A DNA stretch of 64,000 bases from Niastella sp. OAS944 (GCA_024809215.1 JANUBW010000003.1:248001-312000); one strand, 5' to 3'. Positions 1 through 8,815 are shown, counted from the stretch's first letter. The notes: generated by a model not told the origin, from the sequence alone. Numbers and translations are program-made.

Positions 1-4
1 TGGT

Positions 5-12
5 TAAATTTG
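5..12 (+). promoter_or_regulatory. Bacteroidota -7 box (TAAATTTG)
   Basis: TAAATTTG matches the Bacteroidota -7 consensus TAnnTTTG and ends 5 nt before the ATG of the first gene. The mRNA would begin at or next to the start codon. The -33 element would lie outside the window, so the call rests on one box. Confidence 0.45.
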
Positions 13-16
13 GTTT

Positions 17-1270
17 ATGAACAATACGCAGCCATCATTATCCATTGAAAGTCGGCAAGTGTTGGCGAATTTATACAAACGAAAGAATGCCAAAGGAGTG
101 ATCTATGGTAGTATTTCTATGGATCTCGGTCTGGGCGCAGCATCCCGTGCAGAAGATCTATGTGTACCTCTTTTCAGCTATAAGTTAGCAGAACTAATCG
201 ATAATCGTGTTAGCATTACACAGCTTGGGTGCGATTGGATGGTTAGATTTTTACAAGCACAGGAAAATCTTATCCTTGAATCATTATTTTCGGACTATAC
301 TTTTACCATTCTTCGGTTCTTATTTAACCAAGAGGCACCTATTAAATTGGACGAATTTCCTTCATTGTTGGAGTCGCATGCTCCTAAAATCACCGACGGT
401 TACGACTCTTTGAATCTCCATCAAATGTTGCAATTTGAACTTAAAGCATATGTTGAACACAAAAAAAATAAGTATCAACTCAATAATTCCGGTCGTAGGT
501 ATGTTGAAATAAGAGCAAAAAAGATGAATATTAATCTTAATCCCAAAAACTCAACAATTATCAATTCAATAAATAGCGAAATGGATTTAAAACAAGAAAA
601 ACATGACAGGGACCAGTTTCTAAGAAATATATATGCAATTGCAAGGAGAGAAATGCTATCCTCACCGACGGGTGTTTTGTTTGGGCTATCAAAAAGAGAA
701 AAAAGTAATAGCAAAGTTGAAGAAGAGCATTACAATAAAAATGACAGAGGTGGATACATTGTTGGTGAAAATTTGGGATTATCAGAAGAGCAAGTAGATA
801 ACTTTGTATCTTCTTTAAGTTATATTGGACATCTAGAAACTTTTATTGGGAACCACTTTCATATTACTCAAAGAGGAATTATGTATTTAGAAAGTTTAGA
901 GAACGATGTCACTACGGCTCCTTCTCATGTTCAACACAACTCGATTACCCTAGAAAACGTCTATTCTCCTGTTCAGTTACTGCAAGCATCCACTCACTCA
1001 AGTCAACATCAGGTAGCGCAACAAAGCCCAGAAGTTATTATAGACTTTTTAGAAAAATTAGAAAAGGTCATTATCCAATTGGAATCTTCATTCCAATCCG
1101 AATTTCAAATGGAAATTGATTACGCACGAAAGCAACTCAAACGTTCCAATCCTGTAATACAACAATTAAAAAACATTGGTAACTTAATGAAAGATGTAGG
1201 AGTTAATGTGTTTGCAAATTTGATTGCTTCTCCAATTTACGAGACTATTAAGCCGCTATTGTTTCCTTAG
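17..1270 (+). CDS. Hypothetical protein with winged-helix-like segments
   Basis: This 417-aa protein is not recognised. Residues about 10-60, 120-165 and 205-300 each look like a small helical unit ending in a beta-wing (for example HFHITQRGIMYLE), which suggests winged-helix-like modules. Residues 335-385 are helical and charged, probably coiled coil. The last 30 residues are hydrophobic with small side chains (VFANLIASPIYETIKPLLFP). The gene is AT-rich like the SIR2 gene and lies on the integrase side of tRNA-Arg, so it is probably island cargo. A DNA-binding or sensor role is only a guess from the shape. Confidence 0.6.
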   Translation: MNNTQPSLSIESRQVLANLYKRKNAKGVIYGSISMDLGLGAASRAEDLCVPLFSYKLAELIDNRVSITQLGCDWMVRFLQAQENLILESLFSDYTFTILRFLFNQEAPIKLDEFPSLLESHAPKITDGYDSLNLHQMLQFELKAYVEHKKNKYQLNNSGRRYVEIRAKKMNINLNPKNSTIINSINSEMDLKQEKHDRDQFLRNIYAIARREMLSSPTGVLFGLSKREKSNSKVEEEHYNKNDRGGYIVGENLGLSEEQVDNFVSSLSYIGHLETFIGNHFHITQRGIMYLESLENDVTTAPSHVQHNSITLENVYSPVQLLQASTHSSQHQVAQQSPEVIIDFLEKLEKVIIQLESSFQSEFQMEIDYARKQLKRSNPVIQQLKNIGNLMKDVGVNVFANLIASPIYETIKPLLFP

Positions 1271-1425
1271 CACGACACTGAATAAGCGTACTGATCTATT
1301 TATAATGGGCGCCCAATTATGGGATAATGATAAGCCTTTGTAAACAAATAAATTTGTCAAAAATATACACCATATATTATAATTTATACTTCGAATAATT
1401 TGAAAAATTAACTGCAATTCTTAAT

Positions 1426-1890
1426 ATGTATTCTATAATGAGATATTGGCAAACTCTCCTAACTGAACAAAAAAAGAAAGGCAAAAAGGGCTTTACAATA
1501 CCCTACATTATTGGTAGTCAAAAATATCTACCCGTTTGTTACCCTAGACAAGACGTTGAAAATTTAGTTATAGACATGGTAACTAACTCTCTCTTTCCCG
1601 TGTTTCTGAAATACTGCATGGATGCTGGTGATTTAATCTTAGAAATAATGTCAGCTACAGCAATAGGGATAAATCCAGATTATAATAGTCAGCAACAGAC
1701 GAATTTCTATATTTCAAAATTCAATAACGATTTCGGTAACTCAATCGAAGCTGTAGCAAAAAATCTTTGTAAAAAATACCAGCCTTACGTAAGTTCACAT
1801 GAATATTCAATCAATGGAGGTAAGAGGGGAGATTTTACATCAAAGGAAAAAGAGGATATAAAAAACTGGTTTTCAATTTATATGCAATAA
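1426..1890 (+). CDS. Hypothetical protein, 154 aa
   Basis: No family is recognised. The protein is soluble and has a basic N-terminus (KKKGKKG at about residues 16-22) and two central stretches that look helical. No membrane segment or signal peptide is seen. An in-frame ATG four codons downstream (1438) is an alternative start. The gene is AT-rich and follows the first gene on the same strand after 155 bp, inside the presumed island. It could be a partner of either neighbour, but nothing in the sequence shows this. Confidence 0.5.
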   Translation: MYSIMRYWQTLLTEQKKKGKKGFTIPYIIGSQKYLPVCYPRQDVENLVIDMVTNSLFPVFLKYCMDAGDLILEIMSATAIGINPDYNSQQQTNFYISKFNNDFGNSIEAVAKNLCKKYQPYVSSHEYSINGGKRGDFTSKEKEDIKNWFSIYMQ

Positions 1891-2016
1891 GATGGCTAAC
1901 ATCTGTATTGCCAATAAACTCAACTGGATTATTAATGATTTGCCATACACATCCATAAATATCGATTAATCCATACTGATACTCTAAAAATAATAAAATA
2001 TTATGAACGAAAGCAC

Positions 2017-2211
2017 ATGAAAAACCCAATCTACTCTAATGTCAAAGGAGAGCTTTGTGAGTCATTCGTCAAAGACTTTCTGGCCGACACTTTAGGTAGT
2101 CTTTTCAAAATATATCGTGAAGGGAACATTATTAAATCAAAAAAGGAAATATCCAGGCAGCTTGACATAATCCGCCTTACCGAAGAAAAGCTTATAAAGG
2201 CCGTATATTGA
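2017..2211 (+). pseudogene. Possible truncated DUF6602-like fragment
   Basis: This 64-aa reading frame contains GNIIKSKKEISRQLDI after a helical start. That pattern recalls the N-terminal part of DUF6602-type nuclease-like proteins, in which a conserved QLDII segment leads into a longer domain. Here the frame stops 15 residues later. A shifted frame stays open for another 50 nt or so but shows no recognisable continuation. I read it as the remnant of a longer gene. It could also be a genuine small protein or a chance frame. Confidence 0.3.
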
Positions 2212-2386
2212 AAACGCCTGTGCACCAATCTCCTATCAAATTGGTATTTAGTGTCTTTAAAGGTTTTTGAGCGGTTAATCTCTTGTTTTAACAGCATCTC
2301 ACTTCTTCTAGCTCACCTTAACCAAACTGATTCCTTTTTGTTTTGTCTAAAGTCAGAGTATAGAATTTTATCATAATTAATTAAAA

Positions 2387-5300
2387 CTAATCTAAATAAT
2401 ATTTTGAATAGATTACTGCTAATTGTGCATGATATTCTTTTTTCAGGGATTCTTTAATCGCCGACCCAATTGCAGGAAATTCTCTAAGGTGACTATGAAC
2501 CGACTCCTGCATACCACTTACCAGCCATTTTGCGCTGAATTTTGACATTTCGTAGGAGTCAGGTCTGAAGAAAAACTTCCAAAACTCAGGATATTCATCC
2601 CATCTGTTAAAGGGTATTTCTTCAACGTTTAACCTTAGCTCATAAATTAAACTAATGAAATTATAGAAAGTAATGTCATCGAAATCAGAATTACCATCCC
2701 ACTGATTTGCTCTAAATATTTGCGACTCTAACTCTCTTACATAATCGTCATAATATGAAGATGGAGAAATTATACCTTCGAAACAAGCTTCAACATAAAT
2801 TAATTCAGTGAATTTTGTTTTTAACAGAAGGTGCACTTGCGATTTGATCAAATCTTTATTCTCTTGACTACAAGCTTTCCAAAGATATATATATCCATTG
2901 TCGTTATCATGTCTTTTATTATATGAATTTATAGCTAATATTCTTTTAATTAGATCGGTATCTTCTAAAAACTTGTTTGGAAACTGTTCTTTAAGTCCAA
3001 ATCCGATTACTTGGTAAAAAGTACCATTTGCATACTTAGCATCAGTGTCCACAACGACCCTAAGCAACTTTGTATAATCTTCATGTGAGAAAAACTCTTT
3101 AATATTAATCAAGAAACTATTTAAATATTTGCTACTGACAGGACCTAAAAAGTCCTGCGCCTCCAAAAAGTTTAAAAAATTCCTCACCAAAATATGACCA
3201 TATTCTTGAGGTATTTTAATCCCTGCAAACACTATAAGGGAATTGTGAGTTATTCTCCTGATTCTATTTAAGAAAAAATAATTTTTATTTTGTATTGAAA
3301 GGTTAAGATCTAAAGAAACAGTCTTTCCCAGGAAGTTATTTTCGGTATAAACTGATTCGAAAAGATTGTTTAAGAATTGGAATGCATCGGAGACATCTTC
3401 TTCTTTAATTTTTAGCTCTTTAATATTATACTTATTTATCGTTTTTAGCACACTATCGTCATTCCCATAAAAAATTATATGTTTTAAAATCCAAAAATTA
3501 AATCTTTCTAGTTTTTCTCTATAACTATCATCAATGGAATAACAAATCAAAAATGCCATGATTCCTTTTTGCATCACTCTAATAAAATCAAAGAACTCAT
3601 CAATTATTATATAGTTATAGGTATAAAAGTAGAACAATTTGTTTATCTCTTCTGCTATTAGGTAAGGATAACTTGACCCAACAACTTGTCCTGTTTTATT
3701 TTTATACTGCTCATAAATTTCAATTACTTTACCGTAGTAATTATTTATATTAACCTCCACCTCATTTAAAATCTGATCATCTCGGATTTTCTTTAATAAT
3801 TTATACTGATCATCATCAAGATTCGGAATTTGGAAAAGCAATTTATCTAAATCAAGGTCATCAATTTTCTGAAGAATCATTTTCTTGTTTTCATCGCTTA
3901 TTTGTTCATCATTCCAGTTAATTAAATTTCTAAGGTATTTTATATTCCTCTTAGAGATATAATAAGAATTGTACTTACCAAGTTGCCAGGCTTTATTTGC
4001 TATTTCTTCAAATTGGTTGTATGAGGCTCGAAAATTTCCAGCTTTATAATTTGAATAAGCGACTAATAGGTCATTTAGCAAATCTGAGGTTTCTGTAATT
4101 GATTGTTCCTTAAGTTTTTTTAAAAATTCCTTTACTTTTACTTCGTTTAATAGGCAGTTTAAACATTCACAAGTTCTGCTAGGGGCTCGTAGGTCTATCT
4201 TTTCATCAAATTTCTTAGGATATTCAAAACGATCAATTACTTCCTTATTTTTTCCAAAATGAAATATACTTGAGTAATTCATTTTGTCTATAATAGCTGC
4301 CAATAATTTTTCTAATTCTTGTTTCCTATAAAAGGGTATTGAATAATTACTAAAATAAATTTCTTTGAGAGTAAAATCTTTACTGTCAATTTCTTCGAAG
4401 AAAAGCTTGATGAGCTTTTTATTATTACTTCCTATTGTAAAATCAAAATAATTATTGATATATCCCTTCCTGTTATTGAAGGGAAATAAGTTGCTTAAAA
4501 AGTTTGCGGGAAGAACTCGTAAATCATTGAATCGATATAATGATTTGTACATCTGGCTTATTGGATCCTCTTGTAGAATTGTCTCAGGGAATTCCAGATA
4601 TTTAGAAATGAACCGAATTAGATACAAAAGTTTTGCACCATGATCTGAAAGAGCAGTATTCCTTTTAAAAAATTCATGATTAAGTGCATTATTTCCTGTA
4701 AACAAATATTGCTCTATCCAGTTTGATTTATCAGGTAACATTGCGTCATAATAATTTACAACATTGATTCCCTTATTTTTAAGGTATTGCCTTTTAGCCC
4801 CATTAAAATTTTGCTCTGTCGACAACATAAATGCATACTGAAAATCGGCTCCCAAGACATTTCTTACATTTTGAACAATCATCTTTAGGTTTGTATCGGA
4901 GAAACTATATCCGATAAACAACACTACTTTGTTTGCAAATACCCCTTTAATAAAACTTTCTATTAGCGGATGCTTATCTGCATATTCTAAATAGTCGTCT
5001 TCCTTAAAAACAATATTGCCTTCTTCTAAATCGCCATGCATCTTTATTAAAAGCTTAGTATTATTTCCATATGGAAATTCTATGTCTTTTTTTATTATTG
5101 AGAAGGGGTAGGCTTTTGCTTTAATTACTTGCTCTAAAAGATCGTCAAAATTTGTGGTTATTATATATTCAGGATTTAATTCAAAGATGGCCTCGTGAAT
5201 TTCATTATATCTGAGTTGTTTATTTTTTAATATTTTCCTTACCTTATCAATAAGCTCTTTTTGATGCCTCTCATTATAATACATTTGGGCTATCCTTAGA

Positions 5301-5473
5301 TAATCAGTTTCATTTTTGGGTATATCAATTTCTCTTGATAATTCATTTATTAATTGGCCCCACAATGGAGCTCCTGAATCAACAGAAATTCCTGCCCCTG
5401 CAAAAACTACAAGCTTTCTTTCTGCTATTGCTTTTTTGATAATCCTAATGTCAGTTACAAATTGTTCGTTCAT
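2387..5473 (-). CDS. SIR2-domain protein, probable anti-phage defence sirtuin
   Basis: This is a 1028-aa protein with an N-terminal SIR2-like NAD-binding domain (about residues 10-290) and a long helical C-terminal region with no recognised enzyme motif. The NAD pocket is visible as GAGIS at 26-30, TTNFDD at 106-111, HGD at 146-148 (H146 is the expected catalytic His) and GYSFSD at 188-193. A cysteine cluster (CECLNC) lies near residue 430. Size and layout match defence-associated sirtuins such as DSR2, which deplete NAD+ when the C-terminal region senses a phage protein. That function is inferred from architecture. No HerA or Argonaute partner is adjacent, so it would act alone. The gene is clearly AT-rich compared with the backbone genes. 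Confidence 0.85.
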   Translation of the reverse strand: MNEQFVTDIRIIKKAIAERKLVVFAGAGISVDSGAPLWGQLINELSREIDIPKNETDYLRIAQMYYNERHQKELIDKVRKILKNKQLRYNEIHEAIFELNPEYIITTNFDDLLEQVIKAKAYPFSIIKKDIEFPYGNNTKLLIKMHGDLEEGNIVFKEDDYLEYADKHPLIESFIKGVFANKVVLFIGYSFSDTNLKMIVQNVRNVLGADFQYAFMLSTEQNFNGAKRQYLKNKGINVVNYYDAMLPDKSNWIEQYLFTGNNALNHEFFKRNTALSDHGAKLLYLIRFISKYLEFPETILQEDPISQMYKSLYRFNDLRVLPANFLSNLFPFNNRKGYINNYFDFTIGSNNKKLIKLFFEEIDSKDFTLKEIYFSNYSIPFYRKQELEKLLAAIIDKMNYSSIFHFGKNKEVIDRFEYPKKFDEKIDLRAPSRTCECLNCLLNEVKVKEFLKKLKEQSITETSDLLNDLLVAYSNYKAGNFRASYNQFEEIANKAWQLGKYNSYYISKRNIKYLRNLINWNDEQISDENKKMILQKIDDLDLDKLLFQIPNLDDDQYKLLKKIRDDQILNEVEVNINNYYGKVIEIYEQYKNKTGQVVGSSYPYLIAEEINKLFYFYTYNYIIIDEFFDFIRVMQKGIMAFLICYSIDDSYREKLERFNFWILKHIIFYGNDDSVLKTINKYNIKELKIKEEDVSDAFQFLNNLFESVYTENNFLGKTVSLDLNLSIQNKNYFFLNRIRRITHNSLIVFAGIKIPQEYGHILVRNFLNFLEAQDFLGPVSSKYLNSFLINIKEFFSHEDYTKLLRVVVDTDAKYANGTFYQVIGFGLKEQFPNKFLEDTDLIKRILAINSYNKRHDNDNGYIYLWKACSQENKDLIKSQVHLLLKTKFTELIYVEACFEGIISPSSYYDDYVRELESQIFRANQWDGNSDFDDITFYNFISLIYELRLNVEEIPFNRWDEYPEFWKFFFRPDSYEMSKFSAKWLVSGMQESVHSHLREFPAIGSAIKESLKKEYHAQLAVIYSKYYLD

Positions 5474-5606
5474 ATTTTATTTACTCCAAGGTATTAGGGT
5501 TAAAAATGAGGGCAAATTGGTATAGGGTGTACGATTTTATCATGAAAAGACGGTGCGCCTTATTCTTCGAATCGCCGTATCGATCAGCACTAATTTATAT
5601 ATGGAA

Positions 5607-5634
5607 AAAGACCTGCATATCAATGCAGGTCTTT
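5607..5634 (-). terminator. Terminator after the 56-aa gene
   Basis: The arms AAAGACCTGCAT and ATGCAGGTCTTT enclose a 4-nt loop and are followed on the minus strand by a T-run. The hairpin separates the 56-aa gene from the SIR2 gene, so the latter is probably transcribed on its own. Confidence 0.75.
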
Positions 5635-5643
5635 CTATAACTT

Positions 5644-5814
5644 TTACTTCTTCTTCAAAAACTCTTTAGGAAAACCAACCCGGTCAACCATTTTTTTAGC
5701 CATTTCGTTCTTCCTAATAATAAAGGGATCATTGCTAAGATCCTTTACTTCATCGCTTATAATACCGGGCTTATATACTGGCTTAATTGTTTTCTTGTTT
5801 TTTGGCATACTCAT
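5644..5814 (-). CDS. Small hypothetical protein, 56 aa
   Basis: The frame ATG AGT ATG ... TAA gives a basic 56-aa protein that begins MSMPKNKKTIKPVY and ends EFLKKK. It ends 10 nt before a good terminator and starts 33 nt after the stop of the DUF6934-like gene on the same strand, so the two look like one transcription unit. The protein is charged and soluble, with no known fold visible. A small partner of DUF6934 is possible but not shown. A second ATG two codons in is an alternative start. Confidence 0.6.
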   Translation of the reverse strand: MSMPKNKKTIKPVYKPGIISDEVKDLSNDPFIIRKNEMAKKMVDRVGFPKEFLKKK

Positions 5815-5847
5815 ATATTTAAGGCATTTAAAGTTACAAAATATTAA

Positions 5848-6302
5848 TTAGTGTAAAATACGTCTGGCATAAAAGCCCTGGTAGTTTTCTTTTGCGCGAA
5901 ATAATTCCATGGTACCATTTGATTTCACACCATAAATCTGAAACAGCAATTTTATTTCACCCCAGAGCCGGTTAAGGTTCATTTGATAAAGCCGGGTCCG
6001 GGAGGGTGTACTTCCAGTAGCAAATATTAAAGCATCTGGAAAATGATTAGTAAAATCGATGACAATAGCTGCTACTGTAGCAAGAACCTTTTGCCTGTCT
6101 CCATTATTACTAACGGAATCGTCATTCAGTTTGTTTAGCTCATCTATGTAATCGCCAAATGCCAGATTATAGAATGATATACCTTTCCAATTGACTAAAC
6201 TAAATGCCACCATCTTTTTTATCTGACCGCGCGGGCCATCGCTATAAAACTCATATTCATGATAGTCGGTGCTATTTTAAATTGATAATGATCAAGATTC
6301 AT
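5848..6302 (-). pseudogene. DUF6934-family protein, single-base frameshift
   Basis: Two frames join into one DUF6934-like protein. The first starts at 6302 (MNLDHYQFKIAPTIM) and loses the family pattern near 6255. The continuation YEFYSDGPRGQIKK lies one base out of frame from 6255 and runs into the open frame containing NLAFGDY, NNGDRQKVLATVAA and GSTPSRTRLYQ down to 5848. One missing base near 6255-6257 explains the break. Without the correction only a version starting at the internal ATG at 6213 (121 aa) could be made. Function of the family is unknown to me. The gene sits between the integrase and the 56-aa gene. A sequencing error would give the same picture. Confidence 0.7.
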
Positions 6303-6412
6303 ACGGGCAATGATTAAGTGAAGGAATAGTGTAGCAGAGAGAATTAATAGCATACGGCCATAAACAAGCCCCCTCCATTCCTGAAAGGGAGCCTGTATAA
6401 AAACCAAAAAAT

Positions 6413-7663
6413 CTATCCCTTACTTTCCTTCACTTGATTCATCCCCGCCAGCTTCTCCTTCAGCACCTTCATATTCTGACTTACCTTTTTCTGACTCACC
6501 TTAGCATATATCTGTGTTGTACGTATGCTGCGATGGCCTAACAATTGGCTAACCGTTTCTATTGGCACATCCTGCTCCAGCAGAATAGTGGTAGCGAATG
6601 TGTGACGTGCCATGTGGGTGGTGAGGCACTTTTTAATTCCACATACATCGGCTATTTCTTTCAGGTAGCCATTGTAACACTGGTTGGTGTTTACTGGCAG
6701 TAGGCGGTTCTTGCTGCGGCACCATAGATGGTTTCGGTACTTTTCAACCATTTCTAAAGCGATAGGTAGGAGTGGCACCCGTTCGGGCGTGCCTGTTTTG
6801 CGGCGGTCGGTGGCAATCCATTTTTCACCGTCGATGCCGGTTACTATGTTATCGGGTGTAAGGTTGTACACATCCTGGTAGGCGAAGCCGGTGTAACAAC
6901 TGAAAAGAAATACATCCCGCACTTCGGTTAACCGTTCTGATGCAAACTCCTTATGGTACAGGGCCATTATTTCTTCCATCGTCAGGCGTTCGCGGCTGGG
7001 TTCTTCGTAGGTGCATTTAAACCGGCCTAACGGGTTGGCTTCTAACCAGCCCTGGTCAACCGCAAACTTTAATACCCGCTTCAGTATGCGGATGTACTTC
7101 ATGGCGGTATTGTTACAACCCTTTTCATGGGTCACTAACCAATGCTCAAAGTCGCCGGCGAATGCTGGCTTTATTTCTTTCAGCTGCATGTCGGCTAGTT
7201 TGTACTGGTGCTTGGTAAACACCTTTAACTTTTCCCGGGTGGTGTGTACACATTTCAGACTGTGTTTCGATTTCTGCCCGCTGGTTACCTTTTCGGCAAA
7301 CCGGTCGTAATAAATATCTATCGCCTCCTGTAGCGATTTCCGGTTCTCATCAACGCCCTGGTACAGGTTCTTTAAAATTTCTGCAGTAATGGGCTTACCC
7401 AGCGCTTCCAGTTGCAGGTACTTTTTGTGCAGATCTCCTTTAATTAATGCCAGGCGGCGGTTAATTGTCTGCGCTTCTTCCGTTTTGCCTTTTACAAACT
7501 GCCCTTCGGCATCCCAGGCAATTGGGGCCACATATTCATTGGTAGATAATTCAACCCTTTTCTGGTTGATCGTAAAACGTACATAAACGGGCAGCTTCCC
7601 ATTTTTGCCCCGGGTTTTGAACAGCCGGAACCGGATGAATAGGTTTAAATTTCCCTTACTCAT
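6413..7663 (-). CDS. Tyrosine-type site-specific integrase
   Basis: This 416-aa Bacteroidota integrase has an arm-type DNA-binding domain (about 5-90), a SAM-like core-binding domain (about 108-205) and a catalytic domain (about 225-395). Visible catalytic residues are K289, H350 and R353 in HMARH, H377 in LLGH and the nucleophile Y386. The usual first arginine is alanine (A261 in CYTGFAYQDV). Bacteroidota conjugative-transposon integrases such as IntDOT also lack it, so the enzyme need not be dead. The gene lies 277 bp from the 3' end of tRNA-Arg and presumably mobilised the island to its left. Its base composition is closer to the backbone than that of the cargo. Confidence 0.93.
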   Translation of the reverse strand: MSKGNLNLFIRFRLFKTRGKNGKLPVYVRFTINQKRVELSTNEYVAPIAWDAEGQFVKGKTEEAQTINRRLALIKGDLHKKYLQLEALGKPITAEILKNLYQGVDENRKSLQEAIDIYYDRFAEKVTSGQKSKHSLKCVHTTREKLKVFTKHQYKLADMQLKEIKPAFAGDFEHWLVTHEKGCNNTAMKYIRILKRVLKFAVDQGWLEANPLGRFKCTYEEPSRERLTMEEIMALYHKEFASERLTEVRDVFLFSCYTGFAYQDVYNLTPDNIVTGIDGEKWIATDRRKTGTPERVPLLPIALEMVEKYRNHLWCRSKNRLLPVNTNQCYNGYLKEIADVCGIKKCLTTHMARHTFATTILLEQDVPIETVSQLLGHRSIRTTQIYAKVSQKKVSQNMKVLKEKLAGMNQVKESKG

Positions 7664-7869
7664 ACAATCACATTTTTTGTTAACCGAATATTGTTTCCTT
7701 CGCTCAAGTCCTCTCCATCACTTCGTCAATTCGGTGGAACCCAGTCACAGCAAGGGTTTCAGAACTTGGAGGGAGCAAAAATAAAAATTTAAGGCTCGCT
7801 CCCTCGATGCTCCCTTTTAGCGGTTGTATAAGCGGGTAATTATTTGTCAGGTTGTATCAACCAAAAACA

Positions 7870-7906
7870 AAAAACCCGCAAAGAATCAACATTCTATGCG
7901 GGTTTT
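7870..7906 (-). terminator. Terminator downstream of tRNA-Arg
   Basis: Arms AAAACCCGCA and TGCGGGTTTT, extended by AGAAT/ATTCT after an A-A mismatch, close on CAAC. The minus strand continues with TTTTTT-G-TTTTT. The position fits termination of the tRNA transcript. The integrase lies on the far side. Confidence 0.8.
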
Positions 7907-7940
7907 TAAATTCTGACATTTCTGTCTTTACAATCTCTAG

Positions 7941-8012
7941 TAGTCCCGACAGGAATCGAACCTGTATCAAAAGTTTAGGAAACTTCTATTCTATCCATTG
8001 AACTACGGGACC
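7941..8012 (-). tRNA. tRNA-Arg (anticodon CCT)
   Basis: The minus strand folds into a cloverleaf. The acceptor GGTCCCG pairs with CGGGACT, with one G-U pair at the end. The D stem is GTTC/GAAT. The anticodon stem GAAGT/ACTTT carries the loop TTCCTAA with anticodon CCT. The T arm ACAGG-TTCGATT-CCTGT is standard and the variable loop has 4 nt. No CCA is encoded; the discriminator base is A at 7941. The integrase next to the 3' end makes this the likely attachment site. Confidence 0.93.
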
Positions 8013-8061
8013 AGTTTTAAACCTTTCGCTCTTTCTCAAACGCCGAGCGGGCGTGAGGCAA

Positions 8062-8075
8062 GAACTACGGGACCA
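8062..8075 (-). repeat. Second copy of the tRNA-Arg 5' end
   Basis: The 14 bp GAACTACGGGACCA at 8000-8013 (acceptor 5' strand up to the D stem of the tRNA, plus one base) recur exactly at 8062-8075, 62 bp upstream of the tRNA and in the same orientation. No remaining cloverleaf surrounds the second copy. It may be the remnant of a tandem tRNA or a recombination scar. Confidence 0.6.
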
Positions 8076-8249
8076 TTCAAACGCCAACTTAATCACCTGG
8101 CGCCTGGTGGAGCGCAAAAATAAGAAGAAAACCATTAACCCACGGAAACCAACCACTAAATCCCCTGAAAATCCTTTCATTATATCTGCCGGCAAAAAAC
8201 TTTTTCTTTTTTCGTATCCTGCTGACATACTGTTGTCATTACCCCCCGA

Positions 8250-8257
8250 TACTTTTG
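8250..8257 (+). promoter_or_regulatory. -7 box TACTTTTG
   Basis: TACTTTTG fits TAnnTTTG and lies 37 nt before the ATG of the DinB-like gene. No convincing TTTG is seen at the expected -33 spacing. Confidence 0.35.
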
Positions 8258-8294
8258 TGGTGTAATCAATACCAATACTTAAAAAATAATACTC

Positions 8295-8792
8295 ATGTCT
8301 ACCAAAGAATTAACACCCAGCGCTACAGTCTCTGTTTTTACACCTGAGCAACTGCTCACACACTGGCAAGGCCATCGCAGACTTACCCGCAGAATGATTG
8401 AAGCTTTTCCTGAAGATAAGCTGTTTACCTATTCCATCGGCGGCATGCGTCCCTTCGCTGTGCTGGTGTACGAATTCCTCGGCATGGGCGTACCCAGTCT
8501 GAAAGGTACTGCCACCGGCCAATGGCAAAAATGGGCCGAGGCTGAACAAGTAAATACCAAAGCTGAACTGCTGGCGCTGTGGGATGATGCTACCACCCAA
8601 ATCAATGAACTTTGGCCAACCGTTCCTGCTCACCGCTGGCAGGAAGAGGATGTTGCCTTTGGCCAATGGCCCGGCACCGGCATCTCGCTTATGTGTTATG
8701 TAATCGATAACGAAATTCACCACCGCGGTCAGGCTTACGTTTACCTGCGCAGCCTGGGTATTGAGCCACCTGCTTTCTGGGACCGTCAATAA
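8295..8792 (+). CDS. DinB-superfamily protein
   Basis: This 165-aa four-helix-bundle protein belongs to the DinB/YfiT-like group of putative metal-dependent enzymes. The C-terminal DNEIHHRGQAYVYLRSLG (about residues 138-155) is the family signature and carries two metal-binding histidines. An upstream His in LLTHWQGHRRLT may supply the third ligand. No signal peptide is present, so it is cytosolic. Members include thiol-dependent transferases and many uncharacterised stress proteins; the substrate cannot be read from the sequence. It is a single gene with its own terminator. Confidence 0.85.
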   Translation: MSTKELTPSATVSVFTPEQLLTHWQGHRRLTRRMIEAFPEDKLFTYSIGGMRPFAVLVYEFLGMGVPSLKGTATGQWQKWAEAEQVNTKAELLALWDDATTQINELWPTVPAHRWQEEDVAFGQWPGTGISLMCYVIDNEIHHRGQAYVYLRSLGIEPPAFWDRQ

Positions 8793-8815
8793 GCTGTATT
8801 ACTTATAATATATTG

